This document shows positions 51,687-61,298 of a DNA stretch of 64,000 bases, piece by piece. Made by a program: the position numbers and the translations under genes. Each line of letters begins with the position of its first letter. Within the stretch, counting starts at the first letter, position 1. The DNA lies in NCBI RefSeq assembly GCF_040250305.1, contig NZ_CP158190.1:4248001-4312000 (forward strand). Reading direction: 5' to 3'. The stretch comes from Peribacillus frigoritolerans (lineage in GTDB: Bacteria > Bacillota > Bacilli > Bacillales > DSM-1321). The notes under the pieces were generated by a model. The model did no database searches. It saw nothing but the letters and a program-made list of their open reading frames with translations, and was not told where the DNA came from.

Positions 51687-53777
51687 TCATCCCTTTATCA
51701 AGTTAGTATATAAATAATCCAAAAATATGGCTTCCAGCCTTCTGTTAATCATTTCTTCGTCCGAAGATGAAAAAATCATGATGGATTCATTGCTTTCAAT
51801 TAAGCTTGAACTTATTAAACTGACGATTTCCTGCTGCTTCACACTTAATTCTTCAGGTGCCAGCATCAGCAGTAAATTTTTCATATGGACGTCATTTCCG
51901 TCCATACCTTTGACCAGACGATAGTCCTCCAGGTGGGCCACCTGGAATATCAGTTCTTTTACATTCTTATGTCTCGTATGGAAAAGGCCCATTCCAGTGC
52001 CAGGAATGCCTAAACCACCTTTTTTTTCCCGTTCCTTCAAAGATCCGACCACATCATCCGCACCCATTAGCAGTTCTTCCGCTTCTGCCATCCTGACCAT
52101 TTCTTCAATGATTTCTGGATGTCCTTTCAGATGCGGCAGCCGATAAAACCGGAAATTATCCATGATCGACTCGATGCTCTGCTGGGCATCCTTCAATTCC
52201 TGCAGCACTTCTTTCAATTCGCCATCCTCTTTTTTGGTCACGGTATCCTTATGGGCTGAATGACTGCCATAACGCTTATTCTTCGTGAAGTTTTCGATAT
52301 TCTTCCTTAAATAATTCCTGATGTTCAAAATATTCTCTTCACTCAAAAGAGGGGATACAAGGATATAATCACTATCGATATATGGAAGCCGGACGGTAGA
52401 AATGATCACATCGTAGTTTTTCAGGCTGCCCTTCTGTTGGATGTCTTTGATCGTCTTGATTTCTACAGTCTCGATTTCGATGATTTCTTTTTTGATCCGG
52501 CTTGCAAGCATCTTCGACGTACCGATACCTGTCGGGCAAACGATGAGTGCCCTTATTGATATTTCTTCCTCCCGCAGCACTAATGCAGATCCGAAATGAA
52601 GGACGATGAAGGCTATTTCATCTTCAGGAAATTCTTTTATTTCTATGAAGCCCTTTTCCAGACTGGTCTTCACTGCCAAAAAGAGAACCGGATACTTTCG
52701 CTTAATATCTTCAGTTAAGGGGTTGTACAATCCCATTTCCTGTTTGATCCGGAAAAGCGATGGTTCCATATGGGCAAGGAGCCCCTGATACAATGGGAAA
52801 TCCTTGGTCAAATCGATTTGCAGTTGTGCCGAAACATCTTTTATCAGGTTTCTTATCAGCTGGCCAAGCAACACACTGTCATATGGAATGGCATCCGCCG
52901 CATGAAGCTTGGAACCTTTAAGGATGGCTGCAAGGTAGCTTATATCATCGATGGTAAAAGAGACTTCCAGCATTGTGCTGAGTTCCTTGCCTATTTTATT
53001 CATGAGATTATTCTCATCGGAAAGTTCGCTTATTTTCTTGAAGTCCTTCTCCAAAAAATATTGGCTTTCATTCCTTTGCAGGGTTACATAAATATGTACA
53101 ATTAACCCTATATACCCGCTATCCGCCAAACGAGAATGGACACTGTTAAAAGTGGAAAACAGCACCCCATCGATAGCAAGAAGATATTCGGGATCGAAAT
53201 AGTCGAGGATTTTCGCTTCTGGAAATTTTCCTTCTTGCAGCAAAAATAAACTTTCAATCAGCTCTTCATTAAAGAAGTGCAAGAAATAGGCTGCCTGGGC
53301 TTTCCGTTTATTTTCTTCGTTGCCGGCAAGCTCTATTCCGACTCCCCTTTTTCTCGTAATCATGATATTAAAATTCTTTAACCATTCAGTCAGTTCGTCC
53401 AAATAGGTTGTAAGAGTCGTAATGCTTATACCGAGATCCCCCGCAAGAACTTGAGTTTTATATGATTCTTCCTGCAGTAAAGCTAAAAGGAGATGCAGCT
53501 TTCTTTCTTGCGGCGTTTGATCGATCGGATGATTGCCCATCAGGTGCTGTACAAGCCGAAAGACTTGCTCATTCTTCCCGTCGATGGACAGTCCCTCATG
53601 TGTATTGCGTGTTAAATGCAACTCGAATGATTGCAGGATTTTTTCTATGGACTTCAGATCGCGTTGAACCGTCCGGACACTAACATTCAATTGTGTCGCA
53701 ATGGATAAGGCTGTATGTTTTCCTGAAGTTTTTATGATCAATTCTATGATAGATTTTTCCCTTGAAGTAATATACAT
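51687..53777 (-). CDS. mtlR: Mannitol operon transcriptional activator MtlR
   Basis: 696 residues (B. subtilis MtlR 694). Domains in order: HTH and Mga-like helix-turn-helix (1-150), PRD1 (about 190-297), PRD2 (about 300-405, with H336 and H394), EIIB-like domain with phospho-cysteine C414 in IVCPTGIGTSKM, and EIIA(Mtl)-like domain (about 540-690, FHTRHKNV). Phosphorylation of PRD2 by HPr and dephosphorylation of EIIB/EIIA control activation of mtl genes by mannitol and glucose. It lies between mtlA and mtlD, with a hairpin before it. The ribosome binding site is weak (GAGTTGG). Confidence 0.93.
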   Translation of the reverse strand: MYITSREKSIIELIIKTSGKHTALSIATQLNVSVRTVQRDLKSIEKILQSFELHLTRNTHEGLSIDGKNEQVFRLVQHLMGNHPIDQTPQERKLHLLLALLQEESYKTQVLAGDLGISITTLTTYLDELTEWLKNFNIMITRKRGVGIELAGNEENKRKAQAAYFLHFFNEELIESLFLLQEGKFPEAKILDYFDPEYLLAIDGVLFSTFNSVHSRLADSGYIGLIVHIYVTLQRNESQYFLEKDFKKISELSDENNLMNKIGKELSTMLEVSFTIDDISYLAAILKGSKLHAADAIPYDSVLLGQLIRNLIKDVSAQLQIDLTKDFPLYQGLLAHMEPSLFRIKQEMGLYNPLTEDIKRKYPVLFLAVKTSLEKGFIEIKEFPEDEIAFIVLHFGSALVLREEEISIRALIVCPTGIGTSKMLASRIKKEIIEIETVEIKTIKDIQQKGSLKNYDVIISTVRLPYIDSDYILVSPLLSEENILNIRNYLRKNIENFTKNKRYGSHSAHKDTVTKKEDGELKEVLQELKDAQQSIESIMDNFRFYRLPHLKGHPEIIEEMVRMAEAEELLMGADDVVGSLKEREKKGGLGIPGTGMGLFHTRHKNVKELIFQVAHLEDYRLVKGMDGNDVHMKNLLLMLAPEELSVKQQEIVSLISSSLIESNESIMIFSSSDEEMINRRLEAIFLDYLYTNLIKG

Positions 53778-53818
53778 GCTACCAACTCATTTCAGGTGGA
53801 GTAACACGAGAAAATACT

Positions 53819-53849
53819 GAATAGAAAAGCGTAAAACGCTTTTCTATTC
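53819..53849 (-). terminator. Hairpin between mtlA and mtlR (attenuator/terminator)
   Basis: Perfect 13-bp stem GAATAGAAAAGCG / CGCTTTTCTATTC with 5-base loop. The T tract after it is poor, so partial termination or mRNA processing that lowers mtlR relative to mtlA is likely. Confidence 0.7.
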
Positions 53850-53863
53850 TTGGTTAAGAGTAT

Positions 53864-55807
53864 TTAATTATTTTCTACATTTATAATATCCATCAATTCC
53901 CTGGCTGATGTGGCTTTAACCATCTTTTCAATATTCTCCATGTCAGAGCAGGTAACTGCAATGCCAGATAGAATTTCAAGATGTGTCCCGTCCTTGCCGG
54001 CAATACCGAATATCAATCGTGCCTTTTGGCCGTCAAAGTCGACACCATCAGGAATTTGTAAAACGGTAAATCCAGATTTAAGGACATCTTTCTTAGCTTC
54101 CTCGGTTCCGTGCGGAATGGCTACATCATTCCCCATATAGGTTGAAGTCAATTCATCACGAGCAATCATCGCTTCAATATAGCTTTCCTTAACGTAACCT
54201 GCATTGACCAAAGCTCTCCCCGCAAAGCGGATCGCTTCTTCCTTATTGGCGAATTGTTGATTAAGGAAGACGTTTTCTTCGCGAAGCAATTCATTATCAT
54301 CTTGCTCATCCTCGTTGATGCCAGGCTCGATTGAATGTTCACGAACACCGGGAACCTTCTCTTCAGCATCTTCGACGATTTCATGCAACACATCGGTACC
54401 GTCATCCTGAAGCCTTGCAAGCAATGAATCGTATTCAGGGCTCGATAGGAAATTATCGACGGATACATGATAAGCATTCGGAACTTTATTCTGTGCTCTT
54501 GGTGTTAACTCTTCCTGTGTTATGACGATTTGTGCATCTGCAGGAATGTTTGAGATCGCCGTATTAGTAACAGTAATACTCAATCCGGCTTCCTTCACCT
54601 TCTTGCGAAGGAGCGAAGCCCCCATCGCACTTGATCCCATCCCGGCATCGCAGGCAAATATTATTTTGCTGACGTTTGCTGGCATCGTACCCGGGTCTGA
54701 AGCGAATACATCGGCAACAGAGCTTTTCTTGCCTTTCATTTCTTGCATTTTTTTCGCGGCATCTTCAATATTCTCTTCAGATTGCTTTCCTGTTTTCAGG
54801 ATGAATGCACCGACGATGAATGAAACGATGGCCGCTACGATGACGCCTGCAAAGTTAGCAATATATGCACCCGCATTATGCGGAGTTACTGCTGTAATGG
54901 CAAGTATGCTGCCTGGAGAAGCAGGAGCGAACAATCCTCCGCCTAGTAGGACCAAAGTGAAGACTCCACTCATGCCTCCAAGAATGACGGCTAAGAATAA
55001 CATCGGCTTCATTAGGATATAAGGGAAATAAATTTCATGGATCCCGCCGAAGAAATGAATGATGGCAGCTCCTGGCGCCGATTTCTTCGCCGTTCCCTTT
55101 CCAAAAAAGCAATAAGCAAGCAGTACGCCGATACCTGGTCCAGGATTCGATTCCAGAAGGAACAGGATTGAAGCCCCTGTTTGTTTAACTTGCTCCACAC
55201 CGATTGGTGATAGTACACCATGATTGATGGCATTGTTCAAGAACAATACCTTGGCAGGCTCGATCAGGATACTTGTCAACGGCAGTAAACCTGTACCGAC
55301 AAGCCAATCGACTCCTGCTACAAGCCAGCCTGTAAATATGTCTACTGCAGGCCCGATGGCCAAGAAGGATAGAATGGACAGTAGGCCGCCAATTATCCCC
55401 GCCGAGAAATTATTAACAAGCATTTCAAATCCGGCTTTTATTTTCCCTTCAATCAATTGATCGAATTTCTTGATGACATAACCGCCGAACGGCCCCATTA
55501 TCATGGCTCCAAGGAACATCGGGATGTCAGATCCGACGATGACGCCCATTGTCGCAATGGCACCGACTACGCCGCCGCGGTGGTCATGGATTAGCTTACC
55601 ACCCGTATACCCGATTAAAAGCGGCAATAAAAACGTAACCATCGGTGTAACCATTTTGGCAAGGCTTTCATTTGGCAGGAAACCAGATGGGATGAATAGG
55701 GCAGTGATTAGCCCCCATGCTATGAAAGCTGATATATTCGGCATGACCATTGAACTTAGAAAGTTACCGAACTTTTGAACTGCAACTTTTATATTAAAGT
55801 GAGCCAT
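53864..55807 (-). CDS. mtlA: Mannitol-specific PTS enzyme IICBA
   Basis: 647 residues, all three domains fused. IIC (1-340) with GIHEIYFPYILMKP and NNAINHGVLSPIG; IIB (about 378-470) with phospho-cysteine in IFACDAGMGSSAMGAS; a linker rich in acidic residues; IIA (about 505-647) with phospho-histidine in VAIPHGT. Transports mannitol and phosphorylates it to mannitol-1-phosphate. B. subtilis has a IICB plus separate IIA (MtlF); here IIA is fused, as in E. coli, and no mtlF is present. ATG at 55807 has GGGAAGAGAG upstream. Confidence 0.95.
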   Translation of the reverse strand: MAHFNIKVAVQKFGNFLSSMVMPNISAFIAWGLITALFIPSGFLPNESLAKMVTPMVTFLLPLLIGYTGGKLIHDHRGGVVGAIATMGVIVGSDIPMFLGAMIMGPFGGYVIKKFDQLIEGKIKAGFEMLVNNFSAGIIGGLLSILSFLAIGPAVDIFTGWLVAGVDWLVGTGLLPLTSILIEPAKVLFLNNAINHGVLSPIGVEQVKQTGASILFLLESNPGPGIGVLLAYCFFGKGTAKKSAPGAAIIHFFGGIHEIYFPYILMKPMLFLAVILGGMSGVFTLVLLGGGLFAPASPGSILAITAVTPHNAGAYIANFAGVIVAAIVSFIVGAFILKTGKQSEENIEDAAKKMQEMKGKKSSVADVFASDPGTMPANVSKIIFACDAGMGSSAMGASLLRKKVKEAGLSITVTNTAISNIPADAQIVITQEELTPRAQNKVPNAYHVSVDNFLSSPEYDSLLARLQDDGTDVLHEIVEDAEEKVPGVREHSIEPGINEDEQDDNELLREENVFLNQQFANKEEAIRFAGRALVNAGYVKESYIEAMIARDELTSTYMGNDVAIPHGTEEAKKDVLKSGFTVLQIPDGVDFDGQKARLIFGIAGKDGTHLEILSGIAVTCSDMENIEKMVKATSARELMDIINVENN

Positions 55808-55891
55808 TTTGCTCTCTTCCCTTCATATTAATATAGTTTCCTTTAATCTTAAGGTACGTACATTCCTCATTCAATAAAAGAAAAAGCTAAC

Positions 55892-55914
55892 TTTGTCGCG
55901 AAAGAGAAGACAAA
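55892..55914. promoter_or_regulatory. Candidate MtlR operator upstream of mtlA
   Basis: TTTGTC-N11-GACAAA inverted repeat, 85-107 bp upstream of mtlA. MtlR sites in Bacillaceae have TTG.CA/TG.CAA-type arms, so this is a reasonable but unproved match. Confidence 0.4.
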
Positions 55915-55963
55915 CATAATGTATCTCACTTTTCCAGATTTATTCAGCGCTTTATACAGACAG

Positions 55964-56003
55964 AAAAGAGTCCCGTTCGCATCGTGACGAACGGGACTCT
56001 TTT
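55964..56003 (-). terminator. Terminator of citM
   Basis: AAAAGAGTCCCGTTCG / CGAACGGGACTCTTTT 16-bp perfect stem, 6 bp after the stop. Confidence 0.92.
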
Positions 56004-56008
56004 GCGCT

Positions 56009-57301
56009 TTATAGTGGGATGATTCCCAATAGGACACAAACCACTATCATGACAAGCGTCGATCCGCATGCCCATTTCAGGAAAGTGCGCTGCAATGCAC
56101 CGAAATCTTCCCCTACCATTCCAACCAATAAATAGGTAGATGGAACAAGCGGGCTTAATAGATGGACGGGCAGCCCCAATAGTGAAGCTCTGCCGATCAG
56201 GGCAGGATCAATTCCATAAGCAGCTCCCGCTTTAGCAAGTAATGGGAGCACACCATAATAAAATGCGTCATTAGACATGAAGAACGTAAAAGGTGCTGAG
56301 ATGATGGCTGTGATGACAGCAAAATGTGCGCCCATTTGATCTGGAATATGCTGAATCAAAGAGTTTGCCATGGCATCGACCATTTCCGTACCGGCTAGGA
56401 TTCCAGTGAAAACACCTGCTGCAAAAATCATCGAAATTACAGATAAAGCATTGTCCGCATAGTTTGCCACACGTTCTTTCTGATCACTGACTTTCGGATA
56501 GTTAACGGTAATGGCAATCGCGAAACCTACCATGAACAGAACCGCTGAAGGCATAAGTTCCATAATCAGCGCAACCAGCAGTGTAAGAGTCAATGCGTAA
56601 TTGAATATTATCAATTTAGGCCGTTTAATATAAGCATCTTCCGTTGCAGCTGCCTGCTGTGCCACAACATGATAATCGACCTCTATGATCCCGATTCTCT
56701 TTCTTTCTTTTTTACCCAGGCAATATGCCATGAAAAGGACGAATAGGACTCCGCCAATCATCGCTGGAATGACAGGGGTGAAAACATCGGACATTTCAAG
56801 TTTTAAAGCTGTCATCACCCTTGCTGTAGGGCCTCCCCAAGGAAGAAGGTTCATGACTCCAGATGACGAAACGGCAATGCCGGCCAATACAAGCGGTCTC
56901 ATTCCAATCCGTTTATATAGCGGAAGCATGGCAGAAATCGTTATCATATATGTAGTCGTACCATCTCCATCCAAGGAAATCAGCAAAGCCAGGACTGCCG
57001 TACCGATGGCAATTTTCACTGGATCACCTTTTACAAGCTTAAGAATCGTATTGATGATCGGGTCAAAAACCCCAGCATCAATCAAAATGCCAAAGAAAAG
57101 GATCGCAAATAAAATCATGATTCCCGTTGGCGCGACGTCTTTGATCCCTTCCAGCGCCATCTCACCCATTTCACCGCCAAACCCGCCAATAAGTGCAAAT
57201 GCACTTGGTACTGCAATCAAAGCTATCATGGCTGAAAGTCGCCCTGTCATAATTAAAATCATAAACACTAATATCATCAAGTATCCTAATAAAGCGAGCA
57301 T
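56009..57301 (-). CDS. citM: CitMHS-family metal-citrate transporter
   Basis: 430 residues, about twelve membrane helices. LISLDGDGTTTYMITISAMLPLYKRI (split at SLDGDGTTTYMI) and FFMSNDAFYYGVLPLL are the two signature loops of the CitMHS family, which takes up citrate complexed with Mg or Ca/other metals with protons. ATG at 57301 has AAGGAG 8 bases upstream; a GTG at 57310 lies in that site. Upstream are a perfect cre site and a tandem 9-bp repeat, and citS-citT lie nearby, matching regulation of B. subtilis citM. Confidence 0.88.
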   Translation of the reverse strand: MLALLGYLMILVFMILIMTGRLSAMIALIAVPSAFALIGGFGGEMGEMALEGIKDVAPTGIMILFAILFFGILIDAGVFDPIINTILKLVKGDPVKIAIGTAVLALLISLDGDGTTTYMITISAMLPLYKRIGMRPLVLAGIAVSSSGVMNLLPWGGPTARVMTALKLEMSDVFTPVIPAMIGGVLFVLFMAYCLGKKERKRIGIIEVDYHVVAQQAAATEDAYIKRPKLIIFNYALTLTLLVALIMELMPSAVLFMVGFAIAITVNYPKVSDQKERVANYADNALSVISMIFAAGVFTGILAGTEMVDAMANSLIQHIPDQMGAHFAVITAIISAPFTFFMSNDAFYYGVLPLLAKAGAAYGIDPALIGRASLLGLPVHLLSPLVPSTYLLVGMVGEDFGALQRTFLKWACGSTLVMIVVCVLLGIIPL

Positions 57302-57355
57302 ATCTGTCACTCCTTATCTTCTAATAAGATAAAGTGTATATGAAACCGCTTCATT

Positions 57356-57369
57356 TGTAAGCGTTCTCA
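57356..57369 (+). promoter_or_regulatory. cre site (CcpA) of citM
   Basis: TGTAAGCGTTCTCA fits the cre consensus TGTAANCGNTNNCA at every fixed position. A second, imperfect cre-like TGAAACCGCTTCA lies at 57341. Confidence 0.8.
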
Positions 57370-57399
57370 ATTTATTGTGTTTTAAAACTATTTAGTTAA

Positions 57400-57417
57400 T
57401 TGTGTTCATTGTGTTCA
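57400..57417. promoter_or_regulatory. Tandem 9-bp repeat, candidate CitT site
   Basis: TTGTGTTCA twice with no gap, about 100 bp upstream of citM, plus a related TTGTGTTTT at 57374. Position agrees with where CitT~P would activate. Confidence 0.5.
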
Positions 57418-57517
57418 CGGAAACGTTTTTTCGAGGCTGAACCGAACGCCACTCCCCGGGTTGAATGGCGGGTTCTTTAAGGAAATCAGCGATTATTTAA
57501 GCAAACAATCCGCGCAT

Positions 57518-58399
57518 TTATTCTTCAAATGATAAATTTGCCGGTCCATCCAAAAGGTCACAGCCGTAGTCTATATTGGTAGTTGGTGTATCGATGCTGA
57601 CTTCCTCGAATTCCAGTTCATCGATCCATAATTGGCCACGCCCTGAAAGAAGGACCCCGAATGAAATGATGGCACTGTTTTCGGGTACATCCAGGACGAT
57701 ATAATAATGGTTCCATTCCGTATCGTTGACGATGGGCCGATTGCCCATATTGTCGAATTGCAAAACATCCTGAAGGGCATTATCCACCCTCATCCATAAA
57801 CCACAAAACCCATCAACATCTTTTGATTTTAAAAAACCCGACAGTTTCATTCTTTTACCAAGGTAATTTTCCGCCTTGAATTGCTGCATCATCGTTGCAA
57901 ATTCCTCCTTGGATTCCTTAGTGACGGATTTCAGGAAACCTGATGCCTGGCCTTTATGGAAGGTCTCCCGGTCAATTCCAATTTTATAATTGAATGGATG
58001 ACTCCCGCTTAAATTCCATCCTTTTAATAATTGTTCGTTTTTCATCGTCATTTCCTCCTTTTGCAAAGTTAGTTTACTTACGAGTTTCCGGTATTGCCCT
58101 GGCGGCAGGTCATAATATTTCTTGAATGAACGAGTAAAGGATTCCTGTGTTTCAAAGCGGTAATATAAAGCAATGTCGATTATTTTTTCATCGGTATAAA
58201 GCAGCATGTTAGCTGCATTGGCGATCCTTCGATATCGAATATATTCAGATACGGTCACGCCAACCTCCTTTTGAAAAATACGATGATAATGAAACTTCGA
58301 AAAACCTGCGAATCGTGCGATGTTCTCTAAAGACAATTCATCTTGTAAGCTATTCTCTATATATTCAATCGTTTTTTGGATGATGGGGCTGTATCTCAT
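57518..58399 (-). CDS. AraC-family regulator with C-terminal jelly-roll-like domain
   Basis: 293 residues. Two helix-turn-helix units make up residues 1-105 (LSLENIARFAGFSKFHYHRI and DIALYYRFETQESFTRSFKKYY), placed at the N-terminus, opposite to classic AraC. Residues 125-293 form a beta-rich region (FSGFLKS-like KLSGFLKSKDVDGFCGLWMR, SFGVLLSGRGQLWIDELEFEE) that looks like a carbohydrate-binding or galactose-binding jelly roll and may sense a ligand. ATG at 58399. It lies between citM and citS-citT but nothing shows it takes part in citrate control. Confidence 0.8.
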   Translation of the reverse strand: MRYSPIIQKTIEYIENSLQDELSLENIARFAGFSKFHYHRIFQKEVGVTVSEYIRYRRIANAANMLLYTDEKIIDIALYYRFETQESFTRSFKKYYDLPPGQYRKLVSKLTLQKEEMTMKNEQLLKGWNLSGSHPFNYKIGIDRETFHKGQASGFLKSVTKESKEEFATMMQQFKAENYLGKRMKLSGFLKSKDVDGFCGLWMRVDNALQDVLQFDNMGNRPIVNDTEWNHYYIVLDVPENSAIISFGVLLSGRGQLWIDELEFEEVSIDTPTTNIDYGCDLLDGPANLSFEE

Positions 58400-58494
58400 T
58401 TCCGAACCTCCTTAAAAAAAGGATAACAGAAAAAAATATCGTTTTTTTGACATATATTGCTTTTTTATAATCTTATAAACCAGCATGCATAAAA

Positions 58495-58520
58495 AAACAC
58501 CTCCAATCTTGAAGGTGTTT
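58495..58520 (-). terminator. Terminator of citS-citT
   Basis: AAACACCT / AGGTGTTT stem followed by T run on the minus strand, 12 bp after the citT stop. Confidence 0.85.
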
Positions 58521-58531
58521 CACACTTAATT

Positions 58532-59221
58532 CTATTGAATTTTATAATATCTTCGCTCAGGTCTCCCCACTACCCCGTATACGACTTCCGCTTTACATTT
58601 CTTAACGGATATCAAGTATTCCAGATAGCGTCTCGCGGTTGTCCTGGAAGCACCGATCTGTCCACTCACTTGCTCAGCTGACAAACCGATATCGCTTGCT
58701 TCGAGTACCTCGATCACTTTCGCCAAAGTAATTTCGTCGACCCCTTTTGGTAAGGACAGCCCATCATTCGTTTCCAAAGCGGAAGAACCCTTTTTCAAAA
58801 TGAGGTCAACAAAATCCTGGTCTATCTCTTGTTTGGATTTCATCAGATGGACTTTCTTCAGATACTCTTCGATAACTTGGTTGAAGCGCTTCATTTCCAC
58901 TGGTTTAATTAGATAATTCTCTACACCATAGTGAAGTGCCTTTTCAAGTTGTTCTTTATCCGTTGCCGCGGTAATCATGATGATATCCACATTCGGGAAT
59001 TTTTTCCGTATGTCCGGAAGGAGATCTGTACCAAGCTGATCTGGCATATAAACATCAAGCAAAAGCAAATCCGGGCTTTTTTGTTCCAAGATCCGAAGCG
59101 TTTTTTTTGCATTGACGGCTTTTCCGACCACTTCTATTTCATCAAAGTTTTTCAAGAATTTTTCATGGATTTCCGCTACACGAAAATCATCTTCTGCGAT
59201 GACTGCTCTTATCTTCAGCAT
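58532..59221 (-). CDS. citT: Response regulator CitT
   Basis: 229 residues. The receiver has AEDDFRVAEIHE and phospho-acceptor D56 in LLLLDVYMPDQLGTDL, then ITAATDKEQLEKALHYGVENYLIKP split at YGVENYLIKPVE. The C-terminal half has ASRTTARRYLEYLISVKKC and GRPERRYYKI, the CitB/DcuR helix-turn-helix, very close to B. subtilis CitT. It activates the citrate carrier gene. It overlaps citS by 7 bp. Confidence 0.92.
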   Translation of the reverse strand: MLKIRAVIAEDDFRVAEIHEKFLKNFDEIEVVGKAVNAKKTLRILEQKSPDLLLLDVYMPDQLGTDLLPDIRKKFPNVDIIMITAATDKEQLEKALHYGVENYLIKPVEMKRFNQVIEEYLKKVHLMKSKQEIDQDFVDLILKKGSSALETNDGLSLPKGVDEITLAKVIEVLEASDIGLSAEQVSGQIGASRTTARRYLEYLISVKKCKAEVVYGVVGRPERRYYKIQ

Positions 59222-60810
59222 TCTTTCCCTCCTCTCTGTTCTTTAGGAAGATACACGGTGAATATAGTATTGCCATCCTCGCTGTGGACTTCGATGATGC
59301 CGCCTAGCTCTTTTACGACATGATCAGCATTCGAAAGTCCATAACCACTCGGACTTCCGCTGTTTTTTGAAGTGAAACCCCGATCGAAAATATGGGCGAT
59401 CGCATCCTCTGGTATTCCTTTTCCGTTATCACTCACTTCAAATACCATATCATTTCCGATATCTGTGGCGAAAAATTTCACGAGCGGCTCTTCCATGCTT
59501 GAAACCGCTTCAAGTGCATTATCGATAATATTGCCTAGAATCAAAGTTAGTTGGGACAATTTTATATGATCAGGCAGTTTCTCTAGGTAACTTTGTGCGT
59601 CTATTTCAAAAAAGATCTTCTTCTCCGATGCTTTCCCTATCTTGCCTAGTAACAAGGCTTGTACCTTTGTATCCTTTATCTGTTCGAACACGACACGGTT
59701 CAGGGAATGCAATTCGGATGTTTCGCTTTGAATCATTTCTATCGCTTCATCGTATTCCCCTAATTGTATCAATCCTGAAAGGACGTATAGTTTATTGGTA
59801 AATTCATGGGTTTGTGCCCTTAAATCCTCTGAATGCATCTTCACTTCAGATAATGTGTTTACCATTTCCTCAATTTCCGTTCGATCACGGAACGAAGCAA
59901 CAACACCGCTTACCCCTTCACTATCGAAGATTGGCGTACAATTAACAATGATGGATTTGTCTTTCCATGAAATCTCCTTATCCATTTGCGGTTCACCGGA
60001 CTTTAGCACTTCGAATAAATATTTCGAAGGAAATAGTCCGTCCACGTTCAAATGGCGAACGGACTCTTTAATATCCAGCAATTTTTTCGCCGGCTGATTC
60101 ATCGAGGTAATCAGCCCATTTTGGTCAATGGCCAGAATACCTTCTTTTACCGATTGAAGCACTGCATTTTTTTCTTTATATAAATTGGCGATTTCAAATG
60201 GTTCCAGCCCCAGTGTATCTTTACGGATGCTTCTTGCCAGCATATAACTGCCAATGATCGATATCATGATGGCCACTAACGATACAACCATCTCTTTGGA
60301 CAAATCCTTGAAAATTTGGGCGCGGACATCGTCCACTAAAAAACCGACGGAGACGATTCCAATTATTTTTCCATCCTCATTGAATACCGGTGACTTCCCC
60401 CGAATGGAAAGACCGAGTGATCCTGCCGCTTCGGAGACATAATATTCACCTTCCCGAATGGCCCTGCTATTATCCCCGCCTTCCATCCGCTTCCCAATTT
60501 CGGAAACCAGCGGATGAGAATAGCGAATTCCCTCTGCATTTCCTACAACGATGAACTCAGCACCTGTTTCCCTGCGGATCTTTTCGACAATCGGCTGAAT
60601 TATGCCAGCGGGATCATCCGTTTCAAAGGCCTCTGTAACGGTAGGCATGAAACTAATCGTCTTTGAAAGTTCCAACGCCAATTGACCTTTATCCTTAGCT
60701 ATTTGTCTTCCTTCCATATAGGAAAAAGTAGTCGTCAATAATAGAATCAAAAACAGGCTCAACGATAAGACTAACCCGAGAATCTTTGTTTCCAGCGATA
60801 CTTTCCTCAT
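59215..60810 (-). CDS. citS: Citrate-type sensor histidine kinase CitS
   Basis: 531 residues. Membrane helix (about 9-30), an extracellular PDC/PAS domain with ETGAEFIVVGNAEGIRYSHP and GKSPVFNEDGKIIGIVSVGF, second helix (about 175-195), then SIRKDTLGLEPFEIANLYKEKNA, a cytoplasmic PAS, and the kinase core with EDLRAQTHEFTNKLYVLSG (phospho-histidine) and GYGLSNADHVVKELGG. This is the CitA/DcuS/DctS subgroup; the citM neighbour favours citrate over C4-dicarboxylates. Start is uncertain: ATG 60810, TTG 60816 (best spacing to AGAGG) and ATG 60822 are all in frame. Confidence 0.88.
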   Translation of the reverse strand: MRKVSLETKILGLVLSLSLFLILLLTTTFSYMEGRQIAKDKGQLALELSKTISFMPTVTEAFETDDPAGIIQPIVEKIRRETGAEFIVVGNAEGIRYSHPLVSEIGKRMEGGDNSRAIREGEYYVSEAAGSLGLSIRGKSPVFNEDGKIIGIVSVGFLVDDVRAQIFKDLSKEMVVSLVAIMISIIGSYMLARSIRKDTLGLEPFEIANLYKEKNAVLQSVKEGILAIDQNGLITSMNQPAKKLLDIKESVRHLNVDGLFPSKYLFEVLKSGEPQMDKEISWKDKSIIVNCTPIFDSEGVSGVVASFRDRTEIEEMVNTLSEVKMHSEDLRAQTHEFTNKLYVLSGLIQLGEYDEAIEMIQSETSELHSLNRVVFEQIKDTKVQALLLGKIGKASEKKIFFEIDAQSYLEKLPDHIKLSQLTLILGNIIDNALEAVSSMEEPLVKFFATDIGNDMVFEVSDNGKGIPEDAIAHIFDRGFTSKNSGSPSGYGLSNADHVVKELGGIIEVHSEDGNTIFTVYLPKEQRGGKEC

Positions 60811-60963
60811 ATTCAACAGCATCCTCTATTTTCATTTTCATTCACTATATTTTATAGGAGCATAATGATTTTACCATTTCTATTAAATATTGAACATTGT
60901 TGGCCGTTTATTTCGCCACATTCAAAAATGAAAGGATTTAAGCAACAAAAAAGGGAGTGCCAA

Positions 60964-61298
60964 ATGATATTCTTGAATCCTTTTCAAATGCTATCATCAC
61001 CCTTTTGCTGATTTACGATTTTTTTCCAGACTTTTTTCTTTCTGGATAACGTTTCACCTGAGGTACAATCGGTTTATTCTCAGTGTCCTATTTAAGAAAG
61101 ATGGTCACGCCGAACATGGTGGGAGGTTCAAGGAGCAGTTGTTTTTCACCTTTTATCTCCTTTCCCTAGTCGGAATGTTAACCGCTTTAGGGGGATAAAC
61201 GACGGTAGGCATTTCTCTTACAGATGTTTTTCTTTGGATAGTGCTGCTTCTGTCCTGCTACCATATCTTTGGAAGAAAGCAAAACAAGCTAAAACATA
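60964..61298 (+). pseudogene. Possible decayed gene for a small membrane protein
   Basis: ATG at 60964 has AAGGGAG 6 bases upstream and reads MIFLNPFQMLSSPFC then stops. In a shifted frame from about 61055 the DNA reads RFILSVLFKKDGHAEHGGRF, KEQLFFTFYLLSLVGMLTAL, a TAA, then TTVGISLTDVFLWIVLLLSC and GRKQNKLKHK. Two hydrophobic segments, a plausible start and a strong terminator right after (61299) suggest a once intact plus-strand gene broken by a frameshift and a stop. The family is not recognised. Confidence 0.45.
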
